Counted from the stretch's first letter, positions 36,823 through 49,578 are shown. The stretch is 52,433 bases of DNA from Purshia tridentata (GCA_003254885.1 QANT01001392.1:1-52433); one strand, 5' to 3'. Translations and numbers: made by a program. The notes: generated from the letters alone by a model not told the origin.

Positions 36823-37865
36823 CAAGTTTTGGTTATTAATTTTCTCGTCTAATCTAAAAAGGTTTTGAATTTGATTTATATGGTTTGGAGTGGAATTTTA
36901 TGGGTTGGTATTGTTTTAAAGCACCCTGTTGGTATCTAGTTCATCATATTAGTTCAGATAGGTATTTGGGACCCATCATGGCACACACTTGGGCTATGGG
37001 CTGTGTGTCGGGATGGCTTGCCCTTTGGGGGGTGACCCTGCGTGTGTGTATGACAGTCTATTGGCCCTGCATGTGTATGACAGACTATGGCTCTGCAGAT
37101 GTATGGCAGGATTATTGGCCCTGCATGCGTACAGCAGGTTGTGGGCACTGCGCATGTATGGTAGGTTCGTTGGATATTGGATTGGGTGAAACTGTTCTTT
37201 TTCATATCAGTCTACAAAAATAATTCTTGATTATTATAGATTACAGTTCTTATTTGATATTTTGGGAGCTTAACCAGTTTTATTTATTTATCAGAGATTT
37301 CGAAATGGATTTTTAGATGCCGATTTTACATAGAGTTTTTAGTGAATTTTATGAAAATGATTTAAAACTGGAGGATTTTAAAGAATGTTTGTGAGTACTT
37401 AGAGGAAAATTGAATTTAAAGGATTTTAAACGCCTATTTTTTTTGTTTACGTCCACTCACTGAGACCATCTCATGTTTATTTTTCTTTGTATTGTTAAAC
37501 ATTTTCCCCAGGTATAAGAGATCACTGAGGCCGGACCATACCAAGTCGAGGCAGAAGCTCCTTATCTTAAGTTTATTTCCCCAAGTTGGTTTTTATCTTA
37601 TTATTGTAAACTCAAATTAGACATGCTCTGGGAAACCTGTATTGGATTTGAGTTATGTTTTTGCTGAGATTTTGAATTTGGTCAAAGACTCTTTGGTTGT
37701 GATAGAGGAGCTGTGTGTTTAGAAGTTCTTCCGCAGGTCTCTTTAAAAAGGGTTAGTTCAATTTCAAGGGAGGTTCTGCCAAATTTTTGGAAGGATTTTC
37801 CTTGATGTTGGATTCCTACAGGATCACTCCGAGTTCAAGGGTGGAATTCAGGGTCAATCCTGTCA
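36823..37865 (+). mobile_element. Extra 3' part of a family B LTR, joined directly to the complete copy
   Basis: Immediately after CCTGTCA at 36,822 the sequence continues as the internal LTR B position equivalent to about 44,410, and runs to a second CCTGTCA end at 37,865. It has its own 27-bp repeat array of about five units (37,020-37,170). It therefore forms one and a third LTRs in tandem without an internal retroelement region. Confidence 0.85.
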
Positions 37866-38005
37866 GTCTAGAAAAGTCCATGGGAGAAAATATATAACTA
37901 TCTTGGTCAGTATAAGCCCGTGGTAGATAAAGTTATAGCACCATGGTCAAGGATGGGCTTGTGGTTAAAAGAAGTTAATTTACCACGGACCTTTAATACC
38001 CATAG

Positions 38006-38300
38006 GCCTCGTTTGGTGTCTAGGATTGGATTGGAAAGGATAAGTAGCAAATTTATGTGTATTTGAACAAGAAATTTCTAAGTTGAAGAAAGAAGATGGG
38101 AATAAAATAGATAAATTATGAAGAAAACTTATCCTTTCCAATCCCCTCAAAATGGTGGGGATTAGTAAGGATAACATTTTCCTTGTAACTAAGCCATATT
38201 CTTTCCCTCTTCTTCCTTTAAGTTAGAAAAACACTCTTTCTTTTTCCTTAAATACACATGAATTTACCATTTATCCTTTCCAATCCAATCCTAAACAATG
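38006..38300. mobile_element. MITE-like double foldback inside the CACTA-2 subterminal region
   Basis: GGATTGGATTGGAAAGGATAA near the left edge is mirrored by its complement near the right edge (38,270-38,292). A second inverted pair sits in the middle (TTATCCTTTCCAATCCCC at 38,129-38,146, and GGGGATTAGTAAGGATAA just after). The ~0.3-kb element can thus fold as one large hairpin or as two side by side. The exact ends and target duplication are unclear. It interrupts the run of ACCACGG motifs. Confidence 0.75.
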
Positions 38301-38440
38301 AAATTCACCACGGAAGAGAAACGTGGTTAACAGTTTTAATAACCACAGCGCTTTTTTATAATCCACCACGGGATATGTATGTGGTTATTAATTTTAATAA
38401 CCACATTGCCTTTTAATATTTTACCACGGGAATAGCATGT

Positions 38441-40275
38441 AGTGGAAATAGTTTTTTTTATTTTGTACAAAATTTTCCCAATACTCCCACGCACCTTTAA
38501 TTAGCGTAATGAAGTTTTTGGTTTTGGCGCCTTCTAGAATTACTGAACCAAAAGAACCAAAAGAAAACCCAAAGGAACCAAAAGATCTAGAACTCTCTCT
38601 TCTCCCGTTTAGTATGTACTAGCCTCCCCAAGAGCCCTATTCTACACATGATCAAGCCTGTGACGAAGAAGTGGTGAGGTTTTGGGATTTTTTTTTTAAT
38701 GACTGAGTTTCCATGTTTCTAGGTTTCTGAGATTTATTTAAAATTTTCAGTGTGTATGTAATTTTTTCCTTTGTATGTTATTGATTTTGTTAATTAGTTT
38801 TACTAATTGGGCTTTAGGTTTCTTACATGATATCCAACTTTTTTTCTTTCTCAGTGTTCTCTATATTGATTTTTTTTTTTGTATCTTTTTCTCTTCCCTC
38901 TAGTAGTGAATTCAAAAGATTACTACTTGGAAAGCTTTGCATAAGGTTTGTAATCCCCTTTCTCTCTCCTTCCACTTTCTTTCCTTTTACCAAATCTAAT
39001 GTTAAGGCCTTTCTTGATTTTGGGGCTTTTATTTTAATTTGATTGGTTTTTTTTTTTAGGTGTATGGACATTTTTTTAGTTGTTTGATTGAATTGAGTAT
39101 TTGGTTGATTGTTTCACTATATTTTTTAAGTTGTTTGCTTAACTAATTGTTGGCTTGGTTGGGCTTGTCATTTTGGTTGATGGGTCAGTGACAACTTAGA
39201 ATCTGGACTAGTCAATCAAGATGGAATTTTGCAAAACCCACTATATTGATGGAATTAAGTCTGTCTTTTTCAATGGATAAGATTCAAAAGGATTGACTAC
39301 ACCTTGCTTCTAAGCTTACGGAAATAGGAGAATCCAAGGGCTCTTTACTAATATAATTTCATAGGCATTGAAGAAAAGAAAGCCGTACTCTCATCAGCTT
39401 TCAATAGTAGATAAAGAATGTTCATGCTAGTAACATTAACATTTGATTTTTTTTGTCAATACCTAAAGATATGCAAAAGTAACTTTTATATGGTGCAATG
39501 GAAATCACTTAAACTTTGCAAGGGAAGTGGCAAAATTAAAAGAATAACTATTGTAAAAAAGGTATTTGATGTGGCTGTCCCAAAAATAGGAAAAGCATGG
39601 GGTTATTCTCTAATTTATATTTAAAAACCTTTTCTTAATATAAAAATTTTAGTCTCAGAAATAAGTTATCTAGAAGCACTACATAGCTCCAACTAACTAT
39701 GTTTTTTTAAATAAAATTTCATGTGTTGAAGAGTATAGACGTAAAAGACATAATAAATATTATGTTTAAAGAGGTCAGGGTCTTAGTTTCTGAAATTGAT
39801 GGTCTCAAATATGACTAAGAGGTTGAAGAATTCTGTTTCTCCTACCAAATCTAAAGTTTATTTAAGTTTTTTCTAGTAGTTCCTAGTTTTCTATGGCATT
39901 TTCTTACAATCTTATGGTGATGATAAAGAAAAATATGTTATATCAATAGTGGATGACAACTAAGAAAGGGTTGATTTCTGAGTATAAATGTGATCCTCTT
40001 TTTTTTTTTTTTTNTTTTTTTGGGTGCTACATTTGTGACTTCTTTTTTATGTTCCTCCAATTTTGATTTGCATGTTTTTTGAATTTATGGAGAATAGTGG
40101 AAAATAATAAGCTTGTATGATCATGAAGAATTGGTGAGTTTGTCAGTTAATGCACACGACATGTGTTTGGTACTATTGTCTCTGATTTTTCTTATACTCT
40201 CTAGAACTATTGTCTATTGGATTATTCTTTGTTTTGTCTTATTGGAAACATTCACTTTCTTTTTGGCTAGGTGCA
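38441..40275 (+). other. CACTA-2 leader and intron-like region, no gene called
   Basis: Lies between the subterminal repeats and the first tnp2 codon. It includes a TTTTGGCGCC word near 38,522, T-rich intron-like DNA and an ambiguous base in poly-T at 40,014. ORFs at 38,827-39,042 and 39,418-39,624 are low complexity or unrecognised. Confidence 0.5.
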
Positions 40276-41760
40276 ATGGATAAGGATTGGCTAACATTTA
40301 ACAGGTTATATTACTTAACTTCGTCAGGAGTTGTTTAGATTTTATATGTTAGATTAAGTGAATAGGATTTTCTCTTCTCTTAAATATAGACGATTGAAAG
40401 AATATACAGACGGTGCAAAAAAATTTGTAAAAACAGCTACAGAACGTAGAGGTAATCAAAACATGATAGTTTGCCCTTGTACAGTTCGTCAAAATCAATG
40501 TTTTCAACTACCTGACCAAGTGTATGCACATTTGGTCACGAAGGGAATGGAAGATACATATACTGCTTGGGTATGGCATGGAGAAGAACCTGTTGTTGAA
40601 TAGGTTACTGACATTAGAATGTCAGAAGTATATCCAATGTATAGAGATGTCTTCATTCAAGATGATAGTACTGAAGACTCCCCATCACAAATAAGAGATG
40701 AGGATTTCATAGACAAGGTAGAAGATGCTAAATCTCCTTTATATAAAGGTTGTACAAAGTACACAAAATTGTCAGCTACTATTATTTTATAAGAGTTGAA
40801 AGCTACGCATGGTGTATCAAATACCCTTTTTGATGACCTCCTTCAAACCTTGATTGATATGTTCCCGCAAGGTAATACACTCCCAGATTCGATGTACTCG
40901 ACAAAAAAGTAGATGCATGCATAAATGATTGTTGTTTGTTTAGAAAAAACTTAGTCAGGCATGAGACATGTCCTAAGTGTGGTTCTTCACGATGGAAGGT
41001 GAATGAACGTACTAATCGTATTCATAAAGGAGTTCCAGTAAAGGTGTTATGTTATTTTCTTATAATACCTAGATTGAAGCGGATGTTTAAGTTGCCCAAA
41101 CTAGCAAAAGACTTGAAATGGCATTATAGTCATAAAAGTCAAGATGGAAAGATGAGACATCTAGTAGATTCATCAGCATGGGAGATCATAGATAATAAAT
41201 GGCCAGATTTTGCATTAGATCCGCCAAACCTTAAACTTGGTTTGGCCTCAAATGGATTTAATCCTTTTAGCAACCTTAGCTCTAGATATGGTTGTTGGCC
41301 AGTTATATTAGTTACATATAATCTTCCTCTTTGGTCAGCCATGTTTAAGGAAAATTTAATGTTCTCATTACTAATCCTTGGCCCAAAACAGCCAGGAAAT
41401 GATATTGACATATACTTGTAGCCATTTATAGAGGATTTATGTGTCTTGTGGATTGATGGTGTGGATATGTTTGATGCTTCTACTAATTCTACTTTCAATT
41501 TGAGGCTATTTTGATGTGGACCATTAATGATTTTCTCGCTTATGGAAACTTGGCCAGATGCTATACAAAGGAAAACTTTGCTTGTCCTGCATGTAGCTTG
41601 GAGACATTTTCTTTAAGATTACCCTATAGTAAGAAGGATGTCTATATGGGACATAGACGGTTTCCTCCACCTAGTCATGAATTTCGCAAAAAAAATCTTG
41701 GTTTGATGGGAAAGAAGATAACAGAGAGAGACCAAGAATATTAACAGGTGGAAAAGTTCG

Positions 41761-41765
41761 ACATG
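41761..41765. other. Probable target-site duplication ACATG (left)
   Basis: ACATG precedes the family A LTR start, and ACATG at 46,673-46,677 follows its end. Collapsing them joins GGKVRH to AQKLEMIG in one tnp2 frame. Confidence 0.7.
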
Positions 41766-42545
41766 TGTTGAGTGCCCAATTTACACTATTTTTGGATACT
41801 AACTCTCTAACCTAGAGTGCAAGAATTCGGAATTTTGTGTCTTTTACTTTAGTTTTGTGTTTTGTAGGTAAAACGAAGCAATTATGAAGAAAGAAGCCAA
41901 AAGAACCAAAATTGGACAATTCCTGATCAAACTAGGAAAACTGAAGAAATCTTGATAGAATTAGGAAAGCAGAAATCCTATTGAAACAAGAAATTCTAGT
42001 CAGACCCGGAAAACCATCAATGTCAAGGGCCAGAAATGAGAAATCCTAGTTGGACTAGGAAAACCAAATCCTAGTTGGACTAGGAAAGGGAAATCCTAGT
42101 TGGACTATGAAAAATAAAACCCTAATGGACAAAGTTTCCTAGTGAGACCAGGAAATGCATGGTCAAAGTCAAAGGTTCTAGAAGTTTCTACAAGTGATTG
42201 GGCCTCAAGACAAGCAAGCAAGAAGAGATTAGGCCTAGTCCAAGTCCACATTCAAAGAGCCCATGCGCCTATTCCTTACATTAGAAGACTTTCCCAATGC
42301 TGGAATCCTAGTTTGGAAGGAAGATCTTGGAAGACTCAGTCAAAAATCTCAAGCAGTTCTTAACTTGCAAGGAAGTCAAAACCCTGGAAATATGAGTAGT
42401 AATTTCGACAGCAATTCTGTATTTCTCTAGATTGAATAAGACGTCAAGCCATATATCATTGGAAAGATACGGATGTTAGCTTCGTAGGAAATTTTATGGA
42501 ACTCAATTCCAATATTCTGAGCTCAAGATATAGTCATTTTAGTGA

Positions 42546-42550
42546 AGGTA
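42546..42550. other. Target-site duplication AGGTA (left)
   Basis: AGGTA at 42,546-42,550 and again at 45,489-45,493 exactly flank the family B solo LTR. Confidence 0.93.
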
Positions 42551-45488
42551 TGTAACGGCCCGCACCTTCCTAGGTAATTTTTAAAGTGGGCCTAGAGTTG
42601 ATTTTTGATTCGAGTGGGATTTTAAATTTAACCTTGGGTCTGTTAGGAAGTTCTTGAGCTCACGAATTTGTTGACACGCAGCATGGGTCGTTTAGAGCTA
42701 CGGTTAGAAAGTTATGAACGTGAAAAATGACCCAAAAGTTGACTTTTTAAATTACTTGGAGTTCAGAGTTGACTTTGACATGGTTACGTAGAGCTCGACT
42801 CCACGAGTTCGTAGACACGTAGCATGCATCATTTGGAGCTACGGTTTGAGAAATACGGAGATTTAAAGTGAGGGGCAAACTTGTAATTATGATGAAATGG
42901 CATTTAAAATTCCTAAAATTTCTATAATTCTCTCCCTCTCTCTCTTATTTCTCCCCCACGCGCAGGAGGCCCCCAAGCCCGACTTCTCCTTCCTCCTCCC
43001 CTGCACGCGGGATAGCCCCCCAGCCCTGCCATTTCTAGCCAGCCTTCAGCCAGACCAGTCACCGGCGACCTGCTCAGCCTCCTCCCGCTGCTGCCCCCGA
43101 ACCCTTCTTCTTCTCTCTCCGGTGATCTCTTTCTCCCTCTGCGCGCACGACATGCGCGACCTGTGTGACGACCTAGCACTCCTCCGACCAAGCCAGCCCC
43201 CATCGGTGACTCCCCAGCCACCGGTCAACCACCCCAGTCCTCCCCCTCGCCGGCCTTTGTCCCCACGCGCAGTTTCAAACTCGAGAAGCCCAACTACACC
43301 GCGAGTTCCTCCACCAATTTCGGTCGTTTCCGGCCACGATTGGTCCAGATTTTTGGTGAGTTTTCTTTCTCTTTCCATGGGCTTTATTTTCTCCTTAAAT
43401 TGATTGATCAATTTTGAGAAATTAGGAAAGATTGAAATTTGGGGTTTAACACCAATTTTGGGTCCCTTTAGAAACTGATTTTTGAGTAGTGTTTTGAGGT
43501 TGGTTTAAGCGATAATCACTCACAGGAATTACCAATTGAAGGTTAGAGTGAGGAATTTAAAGGAATTTAGAGAAATTGGAAAGTTGGAGAAATTGGGGTT
43601 ATGCTCATTTCGGGTTTTGCTTAGGTGCTAGAATCTATTACAAATTGTGAGGTGTTTTGGGTAATTTCCATCATTAAAACCTCTAATCGAAGATTGGAAT
43701 GAGAAATTTGATGGAAATTGGAAGTTGGAAATTTGGGGGTTCATGCTCAATTTGGATTTGGCCTTGTTTGAGTGGAATGGTTGGTTGTTTTGTGTAATTG
43801 TGGGGTTAAGGATGAATTTGGGGTAAATTGGGACTTAATTCATTTCCAAACTTAGAAACCTTCAATTGTGGTTTAGAATGGTTAATTTGAAGAATTTGCA
43901 GAAATGGTGATTTTGGAGTGAACTTGGACACTCATTGGTTGTCGAAACGACACTCGGACGACCCTCGGTCGAGTTATGTAGTAATAGAGAGTATTTGAGG
44001 AAATTACCGGATTAAAATGAGTTAGTGGTATCGAATTTGAGTCGAGAAGAAAAATAAGTGAGTTTGAGATTTAAATAGATTTGTGGAGCGAAAAGCCTAA
44101 GAAGTGCACTTGTGTTTTTATGATTTTAAATTAAATAGTATTCTAATGTCTTGTCGTTCTCATGTTAGTCGACATTCTCGAGTCTAGGGACAATCCAGTC
44201 GGAGACCAAAGCTAGGCTATCTTTGTGAGTGGACTTTGATTTTCTTGAAGTTTATTGAATTTTAAATGTGATTCCTGTTTTGAGCTAGTTATGAATTATT
44301 GATTATTGAAATTGATTTTGAGAACTTATTTATTCTCGAATAAGTTGAAGGATTGATTTTATTTATCAGTTTATAGTGACAGTTGGTTCTTTAGAAAATG
44401 ATTTAATTTATAAGTTTCGAGTTTGGATAATGATTTTCCCGTCGGCTCTAAAAAGATTTTGAATTTGCATTATTGTGGTTTGGAGTAAAAATTATTTTGG
44501 GTTGGTATTGTTTTAAAACACCTTGTTGGTATCCAGTTCAGCATATCAGTTTATATAGGTCTTTGGGACCCATCACGGCACACACGTAGGCTTTGGGTCG
44601 TGTGCCAGGATGCCTTACCCTTTGGGGGTGACTCTGCGTGCACGTACGGCAGATTCAGTGGCCCTGCATGTGTATGACAAACTTCGGCTCTGCACATGTA
44701 CGGCAGGATTATTGGCCCTGCATGCGTACGGCAGGTTGTGGGTCCTGCGCATGTACGGCAGGATTATTGACCCTGCATGCATACGGCAGGTTGTGGGCTC
44801 TGCGCATGTACGGCAGGATTGCTGGATACTGGATTGGGTGAGAGGTTTATTTTTCAGTGCTTATTTGTTAAAATGGGAGCTTGATCAATTTATCAGAGTT
44901 TTCAAAATGGATTTCAGATGCGGACTTTTACATAGAGTTTTCAGTGGATTTTATGAAAGTGATTTTAAACTGGAGGATTTTAAAAAGAGACATGAGGTCT
45001 TAGTGCCCAATTATTTTTATAGCTTGCCATAATAAATGAATTTATTTATAAGTTAAGTTTAAATACTTGTTTTTTTCGTCCACTCACTGAGTTATCTCAC
45101 TAGCTTTCCCTTTATGATTGTTTTAAATTTTCCCCCAAGTTGTACCGGTGGAACGGTCGAGCCAAGATGTCGAGGCGAATAGTTAAACTTTGTAACTTGT
45201 AGGCACTTAGTTAGCTTTGTAATTTATTTCTTTGGGTTAGTCTTGTAGTGCAACTCTGATAATCTTGTTGGACACTAAATCAGTTGGTTTGAATTTGTTT
45301 GGGTCAGAGACCCCTTTTGTTGTGGTAGAGGAGCTGTTGTTTAGAAGTGCTTTTGCAGGTTTCAATTAAAAAGGGTTAGTCCAATTTCAGGGGTGGTTCT
45401 GTCGAATTTTCGGTAGGATTTTCCTTGATATTGGATTCTCGCAGGATCACTCCGAGTTTCAGGGTGGAATTCGGGGACGGTCCTGTCA
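42551..45488 (+). mobile_element. Family B solo LTR, 2.94 kb, with perfect target duplication
   Basis: Begins TGTAACGGCCCG and ends CGGTCCTGTCA, flanked by AGGTA on both sides. It is a full-length relative of 33,876-36,822. A proline/serine-rich ORF (42,897-43,403, 168 codons) falls in the GC-richer part of the LTR, has no counterpart frame in the other copy, and is not called as a gene. A 27-bp hairpin array lies at about 44,620-44,820. Confidence 0.93.
44620..44820. repeat. 27-bp hairpin minisatellite in the nested LTR B (about 7 units)
   Basis: Same unit as at 35,935-36,130 (CCCTGC-NNNNNNNN-GGCAGG). The unit number differs from the partial copy at 37,020-37,170. Confidence 0.88.
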
Positions 45489-48400
45489 AGGTAGCACAGC
45501 AGTTCTGTGACCAGAAAAATGCTACTCGCCCAAAACAGTCCAAGGCCCATTCTTGGAGTGCAAGTAAACTCTTTCGTATATTATCAAGGACTCTCCGCCT
45601 CCTCTCCACTATATAAGGACCTCTCTACCTCATTATTCATCTTCAGAGAAAGAGAGAAAGAGGGAGCTATAAGGCCGAAGCCCTGGGGCATGGGCGCAAG
45701 CTCCCTAGCTTGTTGCCTTAGCCCTAGTCGCCACCCCTCCTTGGGTTTTTCTTCTTCTTCTTCTTTTTCTTCCTTTGTTTTCTTTTGTTAATTAGTTAGT
45801 TTGTTCTTACTTTTATTACGGATTCTATGATTATTTTTATATAATGAAAGTCAGTTCTTTTATTTTCTCTATGTTTTGAGTTTATTATTGCTTTGCTATG
45901 TTGGATGATGAAACCCTAATTTTGAGTTATACAATGGTGACACTTGTGATTTAATTTGATGCACGTGATGAACCTTGGATCTCTGTTATAATTGATTCTG
46001 TTTGTATGGGGCCTTTGATTGATCACCTTAAGTTATATGCATTTAGATTTTGTTATGGGGTTAGGGGATGATAGCCAAATCACTAATTCCACTAGTTACA
46101 AGGGGGTAACCTAAGAAAGTATCCTTGAAGGAAGAGATCATAGATTCTCATGTGAGGGTCTATGTGTTTGTCGTTCTCACATGTACTTAATGACTCTTGT
46201 ATGGTTAACAGCTTGAGTATATGATATTTGTCAGTATTTTGAACATGTTTAGTTAACTAGGCTAATTTGCGATAATCAAGCTATTAGTCTATGCATTAGG
46301 GGAACAATAGTTAGGTGAGAATCCGATAACCGAGATCTCTTGGTTGGTAAACTTTATTACATGTGTGCATCATATTAGATTGCTTGGTTGTATTTCCATA
46401 TTTTGATGGGGGATTCTGAATTCTTAGCAATGCAATAGTATTCATGTTTTTATTTATGTTTTTAAAGTGTAATCTAAAACATCCTATTTGTGTGCATGTG
46501 TTAGTGTTTCTAATATATCAAGTTGAGTTGGTTTACTAGTACTATATCCATTCCCTGTGACATTGACCTCATACTTTGCACCCTTACTACTCTGCAATTC
46601 GTGCACTTGTGAGTAAACTTAGAGTTGGAATAAATATTTAATAATTTTGCTCTAAGAAAACATTAACAACGTACATGCACAAAAGTTGGAAATGATTGGG
46701 GACAGATGTCTAAAGAGAAAGAAGACAGACTCTAGACAAGTATGGGAAAAAAAATCAATATTCTTTGACTTGCCATATTGGGAGGTAAGATATGCATTTC
46801 AAAACTGCTTCTTAGTAGTCAATCCTTCATTTTCTTAAAAATGGTTAATATTTCTCATGTACTTAATGTCTTTTTTCTATTTATATTTTATAAATTATGT
46901 CTGCGACATAATATGGACGTGATGCATATTGCGAATAATATTTATGAAAGTATTCTAGGCACTTTGTTAGATATAACTGGAAAGACAAAGGATGGACAAA
47001 ATTCTCGAAAAGATTTGCAAGCTTTGGGCATTCGGCATGATTTGCACATACAAGAACAAGGAAATAAGCTTTACTTAACTGCAGCTTCACACAATTTATC
47101 AAAAGCTGAGAAACAAATTCTCTGTGGAAGGTTGTTTAATCTAAGGTTGCCAGATGGTTACTGCTCAAATATTAGTAATTGTATAGTACTAAGTGAATGC
47201 AAATTGGTTGGACTTAAAATCTCATGACTGCCATGTTCTAATTCAGCAATTGTTGTCGATAGCAATAAGAGGTATCTTACCTAAGGGTCCACGAAATGCA
47301 ATATTTCGATTATGCGCATTTTTAATGAACTTTGTCAAAGAGTAATTCACAAAAGTACGCTAGAATCATTGGAGGAAGAAGTTGTGGAGACTATATGCGT
47401 ATTTGAAAGATTTTTTCCACCTTCTTTCTTTGATATTTTGGTTCGTCTTACAATTCATTTAGCAAGGGAAGCTAGACTATGTGGACCAGTTCAATATCGT
47501 TGTATGAACCCCTTTGAGAGGTGCACTAAATTGTTTATATTTACTATAATGTGTGCTTTCTTTCAAGTTATTTCTTGTTTTATGGTATTGTTATTTTTTA
47601 TTTAGATACATGAAGGTATTAAAGGGATATGTTAGAAATCGGGCATGACCAGAAGGATGCATAGCAGAGTGTTACTTGGTTGGTCAGCGCATGAGATTTT
47701 GTAGTAACTACATTAAACAAGCATCAAATATTCGTGAGAGATATAAATGAAATGAGGATAAGACCAACCCAGCTGGTGTAGTAGCTGCCTTAGCTTCAGA
47801 CATGTTATAGATTGCTCATCGCTATATATTGTTTAATAGTGAAGAAATCGAGCCCTATATAGAGTAAGCATACTAAAATTAATAAGTGTCATCTAGCTTG
47901 AGTTGTATTGTAGTAATTTATCATAGTTAATTTTTCTTCTATCTTAGAATGCACTTGGAGGAACTTCAGCGTTTAGATTTAAGTCTTGTAGACAATCCAA
48001 CCTTGCTACAAAAGAAGCATAGAACCAATTTTTCCTCTTGGTTACGCAATAAGGTATTAGGATTTGTTTCTTTTTCTGATTTTATTTTATCAGTATATAA
48101 ATTGAATGAATTATGTTTTCCGAGAAATGGCTTCACAACTAAATAGGTCATTGTGGATGCTGAAAATTCAAGTGTTTGAAACACATTGATGCGGCTTGCA
48201 TTGGGACCAATGACACAAGTATTGTCATACTCGATATACGTTCTCAATGGAAAGCATTTTCGCACAAGAATGCGTGAAAAGTCTACACAAGATAGTGGTG
48301 TTTCTATTGACGCATGTTTACAGTGGAACAGATGGCACCCAAGTTATCAAAAAGATTGTTTATTATTGGTTGATACAAGAGATTTTTTTGTTATATTATT

Positions 48401-48489
48401 ACACATTTGATGTCCCCATATTTAAGTGTGACTGGGCAAATATCACTAGTGGTGTAAAAGTTGCTAGAAAAAAGCAAACAGACAACAGA

Positions 48490-49200
48490 TTTTAACCGTG
48501 GTCTAATTCTTCTAAATACCGTCATATAATCGACCGACGTCTATTGGGGTAAGACTAGACAACGGTTCCAAACCGTTGTGTTACTGAATTGAAGACAATA
48601 GTTTCCTGGAGAAAAATGTTGTATATATTCCATAAAAAACCATTGCATAAGTAAAACTATTGTTGAGTACAACTATACACATCAGTTTTCCACAATAAAT
48701 AGTTGTATAACTAAATATTACACAACAGTTATAATTAATTTTTTCTCATTACACATCTGTTTTATGTCTAAAAGCGAGCTAAAATATATGTTAGACAACA
48801 GTTTTTTAATAATAACCGTTGTTTATACTGACTACTCATATCAGTATCCATGTCTACATGCATTTCTTACCTCGATTAAATTTACAAATCGTTGTATTAA
48901 TTTGCTTAAAACACGGCTTTGTGATAGTAACCGTTGTGTATAGTTAACCATTTATGTTATACTTGATGGTTATATATCTCTTACGCCATGGTTTTCTTAT
49001 AATAACCGTTGTCTTGGTAATATAAAACAATAGTTTGTGTTAACAAACCAATGTATATTATTATTATTTCTCTTATTGTTCGTTGTGTATATTTCGTATA
49101 TACATCGGTTTCTGTTGAAATTTGTTGCATGAAATTTATGAGTACAACGATTCTTAACAATTAATTGTTGTATTCCCTTGTTTACATCTATTTTCACCTG
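48490..49200. repeat. CACTA-3 subterminal repeat cluster
   Basis: Dense ACAACGGTT / AACCGTTGT motifs in both orientations, collinear with 22,440 down to 21,755 in CACTA-1. Confidence 0.85.
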
Positions 49201-49578
49201 ATTCCAGAAAATACAATTATCAACAATTAAATGGTTCCATCCTAGAATCTTCTACACTTACACAAGAATTTATAATGGCTTTTGTATTTGATAATCAATG
49301 AAATAATATATAATGTATATACTTCTGTTGAAATTTGATATATCTACCTATCTTACTCCCTTAACTTAAAGCCATATACAAAACCCCAATGGCATTTACA
49401 AAAAGCAGCCCTCAATATATTATGTAGTAACTTCATGTCATCTATCTATTCTAGCAAACTAGCTAATACGCCAAAATGATCAATTATATACCCGAAGCTA
49501 ATCTACCTATACACATAGCCTCCAAAATCAAGCCCAAAATGTTGGCATGTCTGTAAAAATCCAAGATATTATTAAATA

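Larger units (their letters stand above)
41766..46672 (+). mobile_element. Family A solo LTR nested in tnp2, itself split by a family B LTR
   Basis: The start TGTTGAGTGC and following text match the reverse complement of 28,283 leftward. After the inner insertion (42,551-45,493 with one target duplication) it resumes and ends with AATTCGTGCACTTGTGAGTA and CTAAGAAAACATTAACA, matching the complement of 26,543-26,600. Without the inner LTR it is about 1.96 kb. There is no internal retroelement region, so it is a solo LTR. The last few bases have diverged from the expected ...CAATCAACA. Confidence 0.82.
37866..48457 (+). mobile_element. CACTA-2, autonomous-type CACTA element, decayed and interrupted
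   Basis: The left part (37,900-38,440) contains many ACCACGG / CCGTGGT motifs in both orientations, a subterminal repeat set unlike those of CACTA-1 and CACTA-0. A leader-like region (38,500-38,660) and introns follow, then a tnp2 transposase pseudogene (40,276 onward). The left terminal inverted repeat is not visible and was probably lost at the family B LTR junction (37,865). The right end is missing because CACTA-3 begins inside the transposase gene. Two nested solo LTRs account for 41,766-46,672. Confidence 0.78.
40276..48457 (+). pseudogene. CACTA tnp2-type transposase pseudogene
   Basis: Order of parts: a Transpos_assoc domain (PF13963) split over an exon at 40,276-40,304 (MDKDWLTFNR) and 40,390-40,600 (EYTDGAKKF, then CPCTVRQNQC, GMEDTYTAWVWHGE). 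The tnp2 transposase domain (PF02992) follows at 40,700-41,760, with CPKCGSSRWK, the LHW-like KWHYS region, WPDFALDPPNLKLGLASNGF, FDASTNSTFNLR, WTINDFLAYGNL and YMGHRRF, then IFFDLPYWE and RHNMDVMHI at 46,740-46,930. A DUF4218-like part spans 46,930-47,650 and a DUF4216-like part 48,230-48,457 (PIFKCDWANITSGVKV). Inactivating changes are in-frame stops at 40,601, 40,790, 40,910 and 41,419, and frameshifts near 40,905-40,912, 41,505 and 41,690 (poly-A) and after 47,220. The enzyme would cut and join element ends; this copy cannot. Confidence 0.9.

Noticed and set aside
42897..43403. 168-codon proline/serine-rich ORF
   Set aside because: It falls in the GC-rich segment of the nested LTR B. The other full copy (33,876-36,822) has no matching frame, so composition explains it.
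44610..45032. 140-codon ORF with YGRLW/YGR repeats (similar at 35,921-36,139 and 36,885-37,223)
   Set aside because: Produced by the 27-bp minisatellite, whose length is a multiple of three. Open frames occur in several phases and on both strands.
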